This document shows positions 9,171 through 16,600 of a DNA stretch of 64,000 nucleotides, piece by piece. Source of the DNA: Aminicenans sp964648465 (GTDB lineage Bacteria; Acidobacteriota; Aminicenantia; Aminicenantales; Aminicenantaceae). Positions within the stretch are counted from its first letter, which is position 1, and the number at the start of each line of letters is the position of its first letter. The position numbers and the translations under genes are program-made. The stretch lies in NCBI GenBank assembly GCA_964648465.1, contig CAZYMU010000002.1, positions 62,001 through 126,000 on the forward strand, in the 5' to 3' direction. The notes beneath the pieces were generated by a model, which had not been told where the DNA came from, searched no databases, and was given only the letters and a program-made list of their open reading frames with translations.

Positions 9171-10175
9171 TCAGTTCAGTATCTCCACTTCTCTTTTTCC
9201 TTCAACAATCTCACCTATAACCCATGCTTTCTGACCAAGTTCTTCAAATAAGGTGATTGCTTTCTCTGCACTTCGTGTGCTTGAGACAAGAACCATCCCA
9301 ATACCCATGTTAAACGTCCTGAACATTTCCTTTTCTGCTATTGTTCCTTTTTTCTGAATCTTTCTAAAAATTGGAGGAATATGCCAGGACCCTTTCTTTA
9401 TCCTAGCTGCAAGGCCTTCCGGGAGGACTCTTGGGATATTTCCATAAAAACCTCCTCCGGTAATATGAGCCATGGATTTAATACGGATTCTCTTAATGAC
9501 TTTTAGGATTGACCTCGTATAAATCCTGGTTGGTTTAAGCAGTTCTTTTCCTATTTTTCCACTCATTTCTTCATGGCTGAATGTTTTTCGTACAAGCGAA
9601 AAACCGTTGCTGTGAATACCACTTGAGGCAAGCCCCAGGATTTTATCTTCTTTTCGGCAGAGATGGCCATCGATTATTTTCTCCCGGCTCACGATGCCGG
9701 TGCAAAAACCGGCAAGGTCGAATTTATCTTGTGAATACATTCCTGGAAGCTCTGCAGTTTCCCCTCCAACAAGAGCGCAGCCTGCTTCCTGACACCCTCT
9801 GGCAATACCTTTCATTAGAGAATAGAGTTTTTTCTTGTTAAGCTTTCCGCATGCTATGTAATCCAAAAAGAGCAGCGGTTCCGCACCTGCCACTACGACA
9901 TCATCCGCACACATTGCTACAAGATCGATTCCTATAGTGTCATATTTATTTAAAGCGTCTGCCAGCAGTAATTTAGTGCCTACGCCGTCCGTGGAAGAGA
10001 CTATGACGGGATCTTTTATTCCTTTGAGACATGGCATGAAAAGTCCACTGAACCCCCCAATTTTTCCCAGGACTTCTGGACGCCGTGTTTTTTCTATGAG
10101 GTGTTCGATTTCCTTGATAAATACTTCAGCCTTGTCGATGTCAACGCCGGCTTTTTTATAGGTTAGAGGTGACAT
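9171..10175 (-). CDS. purM: Phosphoribosylformylglycinamidine cyclo-ligase (AIR synthetase)
   Basis: Cytosolic purine-biosynthesis enzyme converting FGAM to AIR with ATP. 334 residues, near family length. Seen: VSSTDGVGTKLLLA near residue 60, MCADDVVVAGAEPL, VGGETAELPGMY, LASSGIHSNGFSLVRK and ITGGGFYGNIPRVLP. All are conserved PurM blocks. Its start overlaps the GT4 glycosyltransferase gene by 20 bp and the GT4 gene in turn overlaps a GT2 gene, so a purine gene is the last member of a glycan operon. No other pur gene is in the window. Confidence 0.93.
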   Translation of the reverse strand: MSPLTYKKAGVDIDKAEVFIKEIEHLIEKTRRPEVLGKIGGFSGLFMPCLKGIKDPVIVSSTDGVGTKLLLADALNKYDTIGIDLVAMCADDVVVAGAEPLLFLDYIACGKLNKKKLYSLMKGIARGCQEAGCALVGGETAELPGMYSQDKFDLAGFCTGIVSREKIIDGHLCRKEDKILGLASSGIHSNGFSLVRKTFSHEEMSGKIGKELLKPTRIYTRSILKVIKRIRIKSMAHITGGGFYGNIPRVLPEGLAARIKKGSWHIPPIFRKIQKKGTIAEKEMFRTFNMGIGMVLVSSTRSAEKAITLFEELGQKAWVIGEIVEGKREVEILN

Positions 10176-11295
10176 AATAATTTCCCCCTTTAATATTGAT
10201 TCCTTTTTTCCGGGCTAGTGTATCATACACGTTGATGATTTTGTCGGCCATGGACTCGGCCGAAAATTTCTGATGGACAACCTCGTATCCTCTTTCTCCC
10301 AGGCGTGATGCAAGTGTTCTGTCGTTGTAGAGCTTAAGGATGGACTTGGCTAAAGCTGAAGGCCTGCGTGGGGGGACTAACAGGCCTGTTTCTCCTTGAA
10401 TTACAACTTCAGGGATTCCTCCGACTTTAGTAGCCACAACGGGCAGCCGGCAGGCCATGGCATCCATAAGGATGCTTCCCATTCCTTCCATATGAGAAGA
10501 GAGTACAAACAAATCAAGAGATGCGAGGATCTGAGGAACATCTTTTCTGAATCCGAGGAAGAATACCATGTCTTCTACATCGATCTCTTTTACCTGCCTG
10601 TTTAATTCCATCTTTAAAGGCCCCTCACCCACTATTATAACTTTAATCTTAGGTGCGACTTCTTTGAGTAGCTTTGTAGCCTGGATTAAATATTTATGAC
10701 CTTTGTGGTCTGCAAGATGCGCCACTATCCCTACAAGAAAATTATCTGGAGAACAGGATATCTCACGACGAAGATAGTCGCTTGAAACAGCCTTCTTGTA
10801 TGGAGTAAAGTCAATTCCATCAGGAACAACTCTTATTATTCCTGGATTTATTCCTCCATCAACAAGGACATTTTTTACTCCTTCAGAGACAGCAATGATG
10901 GCATCGATATGTTTCATATATTTAGCACGGGATAAATAATTGCTTTTTAGCTGGAAATCTACCCGCCTTGAAATGATTCTCAGAGGAACTTTGGCCAGGG
11001 ATGCAGCTGCGGATCCAACCGTTATGGAATGTGCGTCGTGGAAATGGACCAGACGGCATTTCCTGCGCTTCATGGCACTTGCGAGCCGGAGCACGGCTAC
11101 AATGTCAAGTTCATTTCCGATTTTTATAGGGATGACAGGAAGGTTTGCCTCTAAGGCTTTGCGGTGAAGTGGGCTGCTGGGCTGGACACAATAATGAAAG
11201 AGAAAACCTTTTCGTTTCAGCTCTTTTGCCAGGAAGAAAGACTGTCTCTGTCCGCCTCTCCATTCCTTGCCCGCATCAATTTGAAAAAGGCTCAA
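10156..11295 (-). CDS. Glycosyltransferase family 4 protein
   Basis: GT-B retaining glycosyltransferase, probably cytosolic or membrane-associated, extending a surface glycan. N-domain opens with FQIDAGKEWRGGQRQ; the C-domain has VGEGPLK, FLGFRKDV and the donor site SSHMEGMGSILMDAMACR followed by ATKVGGIPEV. The usual E-x7-E pair reads E-x7-D here, a conservative change. 379 residues, full length. It overlaps purM (20 bp) and the GT2 gene upstream (20 bp). Donor and acceptor unknown. Confidence 0.85.
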   Translation of the reverse strand: MSLFQIDAGKEWRGGQRQSFFLAKELKRKGFLFHYCVQPSSPLHRKALEANLPVIPIKIGNELDIVAVLRLASAMKRRKCRLVHFHDAHSITVGSAAASLAKVPLRIISRRVDFQLKSNYLSRAKYMKHIDAIIAVSEGVKNVLVDGGINPGIIRVVPDGIDFTPYKKAVSSDYLRREISCSPDNFLVGIVAHLADHKGHKYLIQATKLLKEVAPKIKVIIVGEGPLKMELNRQVKEIDVEDMVFFLGFRKDVPQILASLDLFVLSSHMEGMGSILMDAMACRLPVVATKVGGIPEVVIQGETGLLVPPRRPSALAKSILKLYNDRTLASRLGERGYEVVHQKFSAESMADKIINVYDTLARKKGINIKGGNYYVTSNL

Positions 11296-12049
11296 TCTTC
11301 TCTCCTTTCTTCCATATCTCTTTGAGCTTTGCGTATCTGGCGAAGACAGAGTAGCTGTGAAGGGCAGAAATTACAAAACCGGCATATCCATCCAAAAACC
11401 CGGCTTTCAGAAAAAAAGATTTTATGAATTGAAAAAAAGGAAGGATTGCCAGATTGTACCAGTGACATTTCTTATTCTGTGCATATATCTTTTGTGCAGC
11501 GAGATCGGAAAACTTGTTGATCCGTTTAAGGTGGTCATGTATATCACGGTATGTAAAGTGATAAATAACACCTTTTAACCTTTGTATTTTCCCTTCAATA
11601 TTCAGGTTTTCATGGATATACTTACCTTCCCAGATGGCCTTATCTTTGCGGAATAAACGGATTTTCCTGTCGGGATACCAGCCGGAATGGCGTATCCATT
11701 TCCACAGGTAATAGACTTTCCGTGGGATGGAGAAACCAGAACAATCCGGCTGCTCCTCTTTCATCTGGAGTATTTCCTCACGCAGTTCTGGCGAAAGCCG
11801 TTCATCTGCATCTAGGGAAAAAATCCACGGATAGGAAGCTTTACTATTAGCGAAATTTTTTTGGTCAGCATAATTGGTCCATTTCCGCTGGAAAACGTGC
11901 TTTGAATGGCTTTTAGCAATTTTGAGAGTATCATCCGTGCTGAAACTGTCCACAATGATGATTTCAGAGGCAATGTCGGAAATACTCCCTAGGGCAGCCT
12001 CGATGTTTTTCTCTTCATTGTAAGTAATGATTACAGCTGAAATTTGCAT
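11276..12049 (-). CDS. Glycosyltransferase family 2 (WaaE/KdtX-like)
   Basis: GT-A inverting transferase resembling LPS-core beta-glucosyltransferases. Seen: AVIITYNEEKNIE at the N-terminus, IIIVDSFSTDDT, and the metal site SLDADERLS. The C-terminal half has WYPDRKIRLFRKDK, typical of the WaaE/KdtX subgroup, and one hydrophobic region. Start is ambiguous between 12073 (GTG), 12058 and 12049; I use 12049 because its N-terminus matches the family and a TAATAT box ends 7 nt before it. No Shine-Dalgarno is visible for any of them. First gene of GT2-GT4-purM. Confidence 0.82.
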   Translation of the reverse strand: MQISAVIITYNEEKNIEAALGSISDIASEIIIVDSFSTDDTLKIAKSHSKHVFQRKWTNYADQKNFANSKASYPWIFSLDADERLSPELREEILQMKEEQPDCSGFSIPRKVYYLWKWIRHSGWYPDRKIRLFRKDKAIWEGKYIHENLNIEGKIQRLKGVIYHFTYRDIHDHLKRINKFSDLAAQKIYAQNKKCHWYNLAILPFFQFIKSFFLKAGFLDGYAGFVISALHSYSVFARYAKLKEIWKKGEKIEPFSN

Positions 12050-12082
12050 TTCTTCCATATTAGCATAATTCACATCATTTGT

Positions 12083-12108
12083 GGATTATTCATAAAGAAT
12101 GCCGATAC
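12083..12108 (-). repeat. Dispersed repeat, copy 1 (26 bp, inverted relative to copy 2)
   Basis: Exact 26-bp match, in opposite orientation, to 42958-42983. On the minus strand it reads GTATCGGCATTC followed by TTTATGAATAATCC. It lies just upstream of the GT2 start. Confidence 0.8.
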
Positions 12109-12146
12109 CTTTATTTAAGCTTGATGAAATATGCTAGTCAAAGCAA

Positions 12147-12398
12147 ATGAATTTGAGGGGATGGAGGAAGCGACATTAAAAGATTTAGCCTTGCCGAGTC
12201 GATATTCGAGGGAACCAGACGAAGTCTGGCCTGATGGATGTGTGAGCACTGTATAATCAAAAGGGCGGTGTTAATTATGGCTCGCGTATATTGTGGCGGT
12301 GCTTAAGATAAGCATGCGGAGTTCCAGCAGAGCCGAGAAGATCAGGAGGAAATGGCGTTAAAAATCTTAGTGGAGCGCAGACATGCCCTCAAATTCAT
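12147..12398. repeat. Candidate MITE-like or structured-RNA element bounded by 13-bp inverted repeats
   Basis: ATGAATTTGAGGG at 12147-12159 is the exact reverse complement of CCCTCAAATTCAT at 12386-12398, with further imperfect pairing outside (GCTAG on both sides). Inside is a small hairpin, CCAGAC-GAA-GTCTGG. Base composition is more GC-rich than flanking gaps. No transposase frame is present, so it is either a non-autonomous element, a degraded intron-like RNA or another structured sequence. Confidence 0.4.
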
Positions 12399-12429
12399 CT
12401 TATCCAAATCTAGCGTCCCCTTTAATAGC

Positions 12430-13983
12430 TTAGTGAAATTGGGATATTTTTATATTTCTTGTATCAAGACTTGTCCCTATAACCTGTTCTAACTTGGCCA
12501 GAGCAAGGCTGTAATCAACCAGGGCTTTCATCTCCATGGACCTTGCATTAGCTAATTTTTCTTGGTACTCGAGGACGAAATAGTTGGTTGTAAGGCCTAC
12601 GCTAAGTTTTTTCTCTTCTGCTGTCATTCTTTTCTCAGCAAGTTCCCTTGCAAGTCCGTAGGCTTCAACTCTCTTTGAGTTTGTGTCAATCTGTCTGACC
12701 GCATCCCTTACTTCCAGCAGGATTTGTTTTTCGCTGTTTTTGAGCTCCAGGAGGCTCTGTTCCAATCCCATTCTGGCTCTGACGTACTCGGCTCTTGTCA
12801 AAACATTACTAAGAGGTACAGAAAGAGTGACTCCTACTGTCCAGTTCTTGTAAAGGAATTTAAAAGCATCGCGAACCGAGTCTCTGGCGCTGCCTTGTTC
12901 CTTGCCGATGACAGTTCCATATAAGACATTGTCGCCTTCATAAATGATTCTGTCTCCTGATATGCCTGGGCTCCAGTAAGAAAAACTTAAGTCTAGCCCT
13001 GGCAGCATCTGATTTTTTGCTATACTCAGGTCTAAATTTTTAGATTCCACATTTGTCTGATTCACTTTTAAATCGGGCCTGTTTATAATCGCCTGTTTTA
13101 AAGCATTGTCAAGAGAGATCTTTTTTTTCACAAAACGGGGTTCATCAAGTGGGACAATTTTTTTGATTGTGACCTCTTCTTCTGGCAAATTAAGAATGTT
13201 TTTTAGAATATCTTCACTGCCTTTGATCAGAGCTTCTGCTGCAAGAATATCAGCTTCACGTTGGGCTACGACCGACTCTGCATTGAGGATTTCTATTGGT
13301 GCTAATTTTCCGACCTCGACTTCCTTTTCATTCTTTGCTAGTAGGTCCTTGGCAAGCTGGAGAGATTGTTGTTTTACTTTATAGTCTTCAATAGTATAGA
13401 CAAGGTTCCAGTAGGCTTCCTGGACTTTATAGATTGTATCTTGAAGAATTAGTTTGAACTGATTACGCGAAATATCCAGATTATTCTGGGCAATAATGAT
13501 TTCTTTTCGGCTTATTTTGTAACCGAAGTTTTTTAAGAGAGGCTGGGTAAAGTCAAACTGGAGAGTGCTGCCATAACGCGGATTGATTAGCTGGAAGCCC
13601 TCATTTGTTTCGGATCTATAATTGGTCATGGATAAAGAAAAATTACCTCCGGTAGGAATCTGCTGAACCAGAGCTATAGAGTAATTGGAATACTTGCTTT
13701 CAACTGTGCCTGCACCCTGGATCCACCAGTATGAAGGGTTTTCATTTTGGCGGTTGCTGTAGCCTATGTCAAAACGCGGCATAAAAAGTCCTTTGGCTTG
13801 TGTAACAGATACGTCAGCCATCTCAGGATTATAGACCTCAACAGCTACTTTAAGGTTATTCTCCATTGCCTTGACAATACAGTCTTCGAGAGATAAAGAA
13901 AGGATTTCTTCTCCCGTACAAGGTGAAATGATGCTAAAGTAAAACAGAATAATGATTGGAATACAAAGAATTTTAAATTTCAT
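12430..13983 (-). CDS. TolC family outer-membrane efflux protein (orphan)
   Basis: Outer-membrane channel subunit of a tripartite exporter. A hydrophobic leader (residues 1-24) ending near C-T-G-E-E is followed by two OEP repeats of long helices plus strands: LSLEDCIVKAMENNLKV, then QEAYWNLVYTIEDY, LLAKNEKEVEVGKLAPIEIL and the second repeat with RAEYVRARMGLEQSLLELK and VGLTTNYFVLEYQEKLA. 517 residues, usual size. A GGAGG ribosome binding site precedes the ATG. No adaptor or pump is adjacent, unlike the RND operon further right, so it stands alone between a repeat element and the GT-C genes. The leader Cys could be lipidated but lacks a convincing lipobox. Confidence 0.85.
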   Translation of the reverse strand: MKFKILCIPIIILFYFSIISPCTGEEILSLSLEDCIVKAMENNLKVAVEVYNPEMADVSVTQAKGLFMPRFDIGYSNRQNENPSYWWIQGAGTVESKYSNYSIALVQQIPTGGNFSLSMTNYRSETNEGFQLINPRYGSTLQFDFTQPLLKNFGYKISRKEIIIAQNNLDISRNQFKLILQDTIYKVQEAYWNLVYTIEDYKVKQQSLQLAKDLLAKNEKEVEVGKLAPIEILNAESVVAQREADILAAEALIKGSEDILKNILNLPEEEVTIKKIVPLDEPRFVKKKISLDNALKQAIINRPDLKVNQTNVESKNLDLSIAKNQMLPGLDLSFSYWSPGISGDRIIYEGDNVLYGTVIGKEQGSARDSVRDAFKFLYKNWTVGVTLSVPLSNVLTRAEYVRARMGLEQSLLELKNSEKQILLEVRDAVRQIDTNSKRVEAYGLARELAEKRMTAEEKKLSVGLTTNYFVLEYQEKLANARSMEMKALVDYSLALAKLEQVIGTSLDTRNIKISQFH

Positions 13984-14135
13984 ATTTATCCTCCACTTTG
14001 CATAATTCTTTTTTAACTTTTCATTCTAGCAAATAATGTTAATAAAACCTAAAAATTCTAATTATGATTTTAAACTCTAGATCTTTATACGTTATATCCA
14101 CTAAATTAGTTCAGCATTATGGGTGCTTTTCTTAC

Positions 14136-14163
14136 TTGACAATTTATTGTATTTTAATATCAG
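14136..14163 (+). promoter_or_regulatory. Candidate promoter of the first GT-C gene, very close to its start codon
   Basis: TTGACA at 14136-14141, then 16 bp, then a weak TATCAG at 14158-14163. The ATG lies 12 nt further on with no Shine-Dalgarno, so the transcript would be nearly leaderless. Confidence 0.4.
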
Positions 14164-14175
14164 CAAAAAAATAAG

Positions 14176-16554
14176 ATGAAAAGAAGGCGGTTCATTCTCT
14201 TTCTGCTTCCTTTCCTACTATACTCTTTTCTTCTTAGTATGGTTTTTCTTTTTATTGGTCGGATAGGTGAATTTTCTATTAAGAACCATTCCTTTCGTCC
14301 GAGTACTTTTCCTGTAATATTACTTTGCCTTCTTTTTTTTCTCTTTCTCCTCGGAATCTGGATGCTTTATTCAAAGATAATATCCAGGACCTTCCTCGTC
14401 GATTATAATGAAGTTCTTGCCAAGGATTTCCTGAGTTATATTCCTGTTGTCTTTTTTCTCTTTCTTCCTTTTGCAAATACTAATTATTTATCGTCAGAGG
14501 ACCTCCTGAAACGCTGTAAACTTCTCATCATAGCAGTCATTTTTTCTTTTATCTACTTGAAAACAGCTCACATCTATCGACTGGTAAAGGAGAAACCCTT
14601 ATTAGTTAAGAATTGGGCAGAGCGGTTTTCATCGATATCACTAAGAAAAAAGTTAACACTTCTTTTCATTGCTGCTGTTGTTCTTTACAATGCAGGAGCA
14701 GCGTTGATGGTTTCCGAGGGGACTGCCTTTGCCGGAGATGAACCTCACTATCTTCTCATTTCCCACAGTCTTACTGCAGACGGTGATTTTGACCTTGCAA
14801 ATAATTATTCCAATAGAGATTATACAAAATTTTTAAAGAGCCAGGTCGAAATCAAGCCTCATATTGCTCTAGGCACAGAAGGCCGGTATTCTATTCATTC
14901 CCCCGGGACATCTCTCGTTATTCTTCCCTTCTGTTATTGTGGTTCTTTATTAGGTGGAAAGCTTCTGATCATTATTGTGCGTTTCGGCATGAGTATCTTC
15001 GGAGCACTGCTGGGGCTTCAGATTTTTCTTTATGCTCGCCAGGAGTGGAAAAATGAAAAGCTTGCATTTGCTCTCTGGTTTTTATACGCTTTTTCATCAC
15101 CTGTATTTTTTTATTCTATCCACATCTACCCGGAAATCATAATTGCTCTTTTTTCTCTTACTGTCTTTCGGATTTTTCGTTTCTCAGACTCTTTCTCAAA
15201 GTTTTCGCTGATGTTTTGTGGTTTTCTTCTCTCAACATTTATATGGTTCCACGCTCAGAAGTACATATTCATAGTAGTGCCTTTATTTATTTACGGGCTC
15301 TGGATTCTGATAAAAAAACACAGGATAGGATGGAATCTTATATATTTTCTTAGTTTTCCATTTGCACTTACCATATTCTATTTTATCTTTCAATACAGCC
15401 TGTACGGCTCTTTTTCGCTATCTGCAGTATCCCCGCGGGGAGTTTTGTCGGCCAGGGAATCTTTAGGGTATTTGAAGGCTTTAATGATGGATATTCCTTT
15501 CCGTTACAGATGGGAAAGCCTGGCCGGCTATTTTTTTGACCAGAGAGATGGACTTCTACTCTATGCCCCTGTGTATTTTTTCTCCTTTCTGGGAATGATA
15601 GAAATGGCAAAAAGAAAATCCAGAGATTTTATCCTTCTACTTTTTCTTACAGTTCCTTATGTGATTAACTATGCTTTCCTGACTCAGAGAACCGGATATG
15701 CCCCTCAAGCCAGGCCGTTAGTTTCTGTTTCCTGGGGGCTTGCGATTTTTGTTGGCTTTTTCCTTGCCTATAACATGAAAAAGATATTTTCCACTTTTTT
15801 TTCTGTCGCTGTCTTTTTAAGCTGCCTCTCAGTTTTTCTCCTGTTGAAAAACCCTCGGGCACTATATCAGCTTACGACCAGGGGAGAAACAGAACGGGCT
15901 GGAAAGTTATTTCTTCTATTGAGCAATCTTCACTTTTCTCTTCCCAGATTTCTGCCTTCATACTTGAAGATAGATAATTCCAAATGGATTCCAAATTATG
16001 TCTGGCTAGGGGCTGTTCTCCTCTTCTTAACAGCGTATCTGGTTGTAAAAAGACGCAGGATTTTCTCAAAATTATCCTTCCATGTTGTTTTCTCGTTTAT
16101 CGGCTTAACCATTTTTTTTATCTGGTTTGTTTTTTATCCAAGAACAATCATCAGTCATCCTGAAAAGGCAGCCTTCCCTTCCGGGGAGAAGATAAATTTT
16201 TATTCTATAGGGCGAGTGACCAGGATGATAGAACCCGGGAAATTTCATTTGCCGGATGATAATAGAGCTTATGTTTTCAGTTTCACATCCTGGCGCAGGA
16301 TAGAGAAAATCCGGCTCGATTTTGGCTCTCTAAAAGAGGACTATTATGTAAAAATAAAATATTTTGATTCAGAGGTTTTTCAAGGGTATACGAAAAAAGA
16401 AATAAAGACTCTTTATTTTTCTCCTTCTCCATCTTATCGCCTAAAAAGATCGAACATGTATCAAATCAGTATCTACCTGGAAAAAAAGCCGGGACCTGTG
16501 ACCTATGAGGAACCTTATGTTTTTTCTGTCTTACCTAGCAGCACAGACTCTTAG
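14176..16554 (+). CDS. Large polytopic GT-C-like membrane glycosyltransferase (paralogue 1)
   Basis: 792 residues with about 14 hydrophobic segments, strongly biased to F, L and I. After four N-terminal segments, a loop carries AFAGDEPHYLLISHSL (about residues 185-200). The acidic D-E pair after the first helix of the catalytic half is the hallmark of GT-C transferases that use polyprenyl-linked sugars (PMT, ArnT, GT39 kin). NNYSNRDY follows. A soluble beta-rich domain of about 100 residues ends the protein, consistent with a periplasmic domain. It is followed 46 bp later by a paralogue with the same plan. Inferred role: transfer of lipid-linked sugar to lipid, glycan or protein in the periplasm; no substrate can be assigned. 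Confidence 0.65.
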   Translation: MKRRRFILFLLPFLLYSFLLSMVFLFIGRIGEFSIKNHSFRPSTFPVILLCLLFFLFLLGIWMLYSKIISRTFLVDYNEVLAKDFLSYIPVVFFLFLPFANTNYLSSEDLLKRCKLLIIAVIFSFIYLKTAHIYRLVKEKPLLVKNWAERFSSISLRKKLTLLFIAAVVLYNAGAALMVSEGTAFAGDEPHYLLISHSLTADGDFDLANNYSNRDYTKFLKSQVEIKPHIALGTEGRYSIHSPGTSLVILPFCYCGSLLGGKLLIIIVRFGMSIFGALLGLQIFLYARQEWKNEKLAFALWFLYAFSSPVFFYSIHIYPEIIIALFSLTVFRIFRFSDSFSKFSLMFCGFLLSTFIWFHAQKYIFIVVPLFIYGLWILIKKHRIGWNLIYFLSFPFALTIFYFIFQYSLYGSFSLSAVSPRGVLSARESLGYLKALMMDIPFRYRWESLAGYFFDQRDGLLLYAPVYFFSFLGMIEMAKRKSRDFILLLFLTVPYVINYAFLTQRTGYAPQARPLVSVSWGLAIFVGFFLAYNMKKIFSTFFSVAVFLSCLSVFLLLKNPRALYQLTTRGETERAGKLFLLLSNLHFSLPRFLPSYLKIDNSKWIPNYVWLGAVLLFLTAYLVVKRRRIFSKLSFHVVFSFIGLTIFFIWFVFYPRTIISHPEKAAFPSGEKINFYSIGRVTRMIEPGKFHLPDDNRAYVFSFTSWRRIEKIRLDFGSLKEDYYVKIKYFDSEVFQGYTKKEIKTLYFSPSPSYRLKRSNMYQISIYLEKKPGPVTYEEPYVFSVLPSSTDS

Positions 16555-16563
16555 GATATTTTC

Positions 16564-16592
16564 TTGACATCTGTCACTAATTTTACTATCTC
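16564..16592 (+). promoter_or_regulatory. Candidate promoter of the second GT-C gene, very close to its start codon
   Basis: TTGACA at 16564-16569 and a weak TATCTC at 16587-16592 with a 17-bp spacer; the ATG is 8 nt further and has no Shine-Dalgarno. This mirrors the arrangement at the paralogue upstream. Confidence 0.4.
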
Positions 16593-16600
16593 TCAATAGA

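Larger units (their letters stand above)
12050..12429. other. Gene-free gap with repeat-bounded element
   Basis: About 380 bp between the GT2 and TolC genes with no credible coding frame. It contains a copy of the TATGAATAAT-family repeat next to the GT2 start (12083-12108, minus orientation) and a 252-bp block bounded by 13-bp inverted repeats (12147-12398) with an internal hairpin. Details are in separate entries. Confidence 0.6.
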
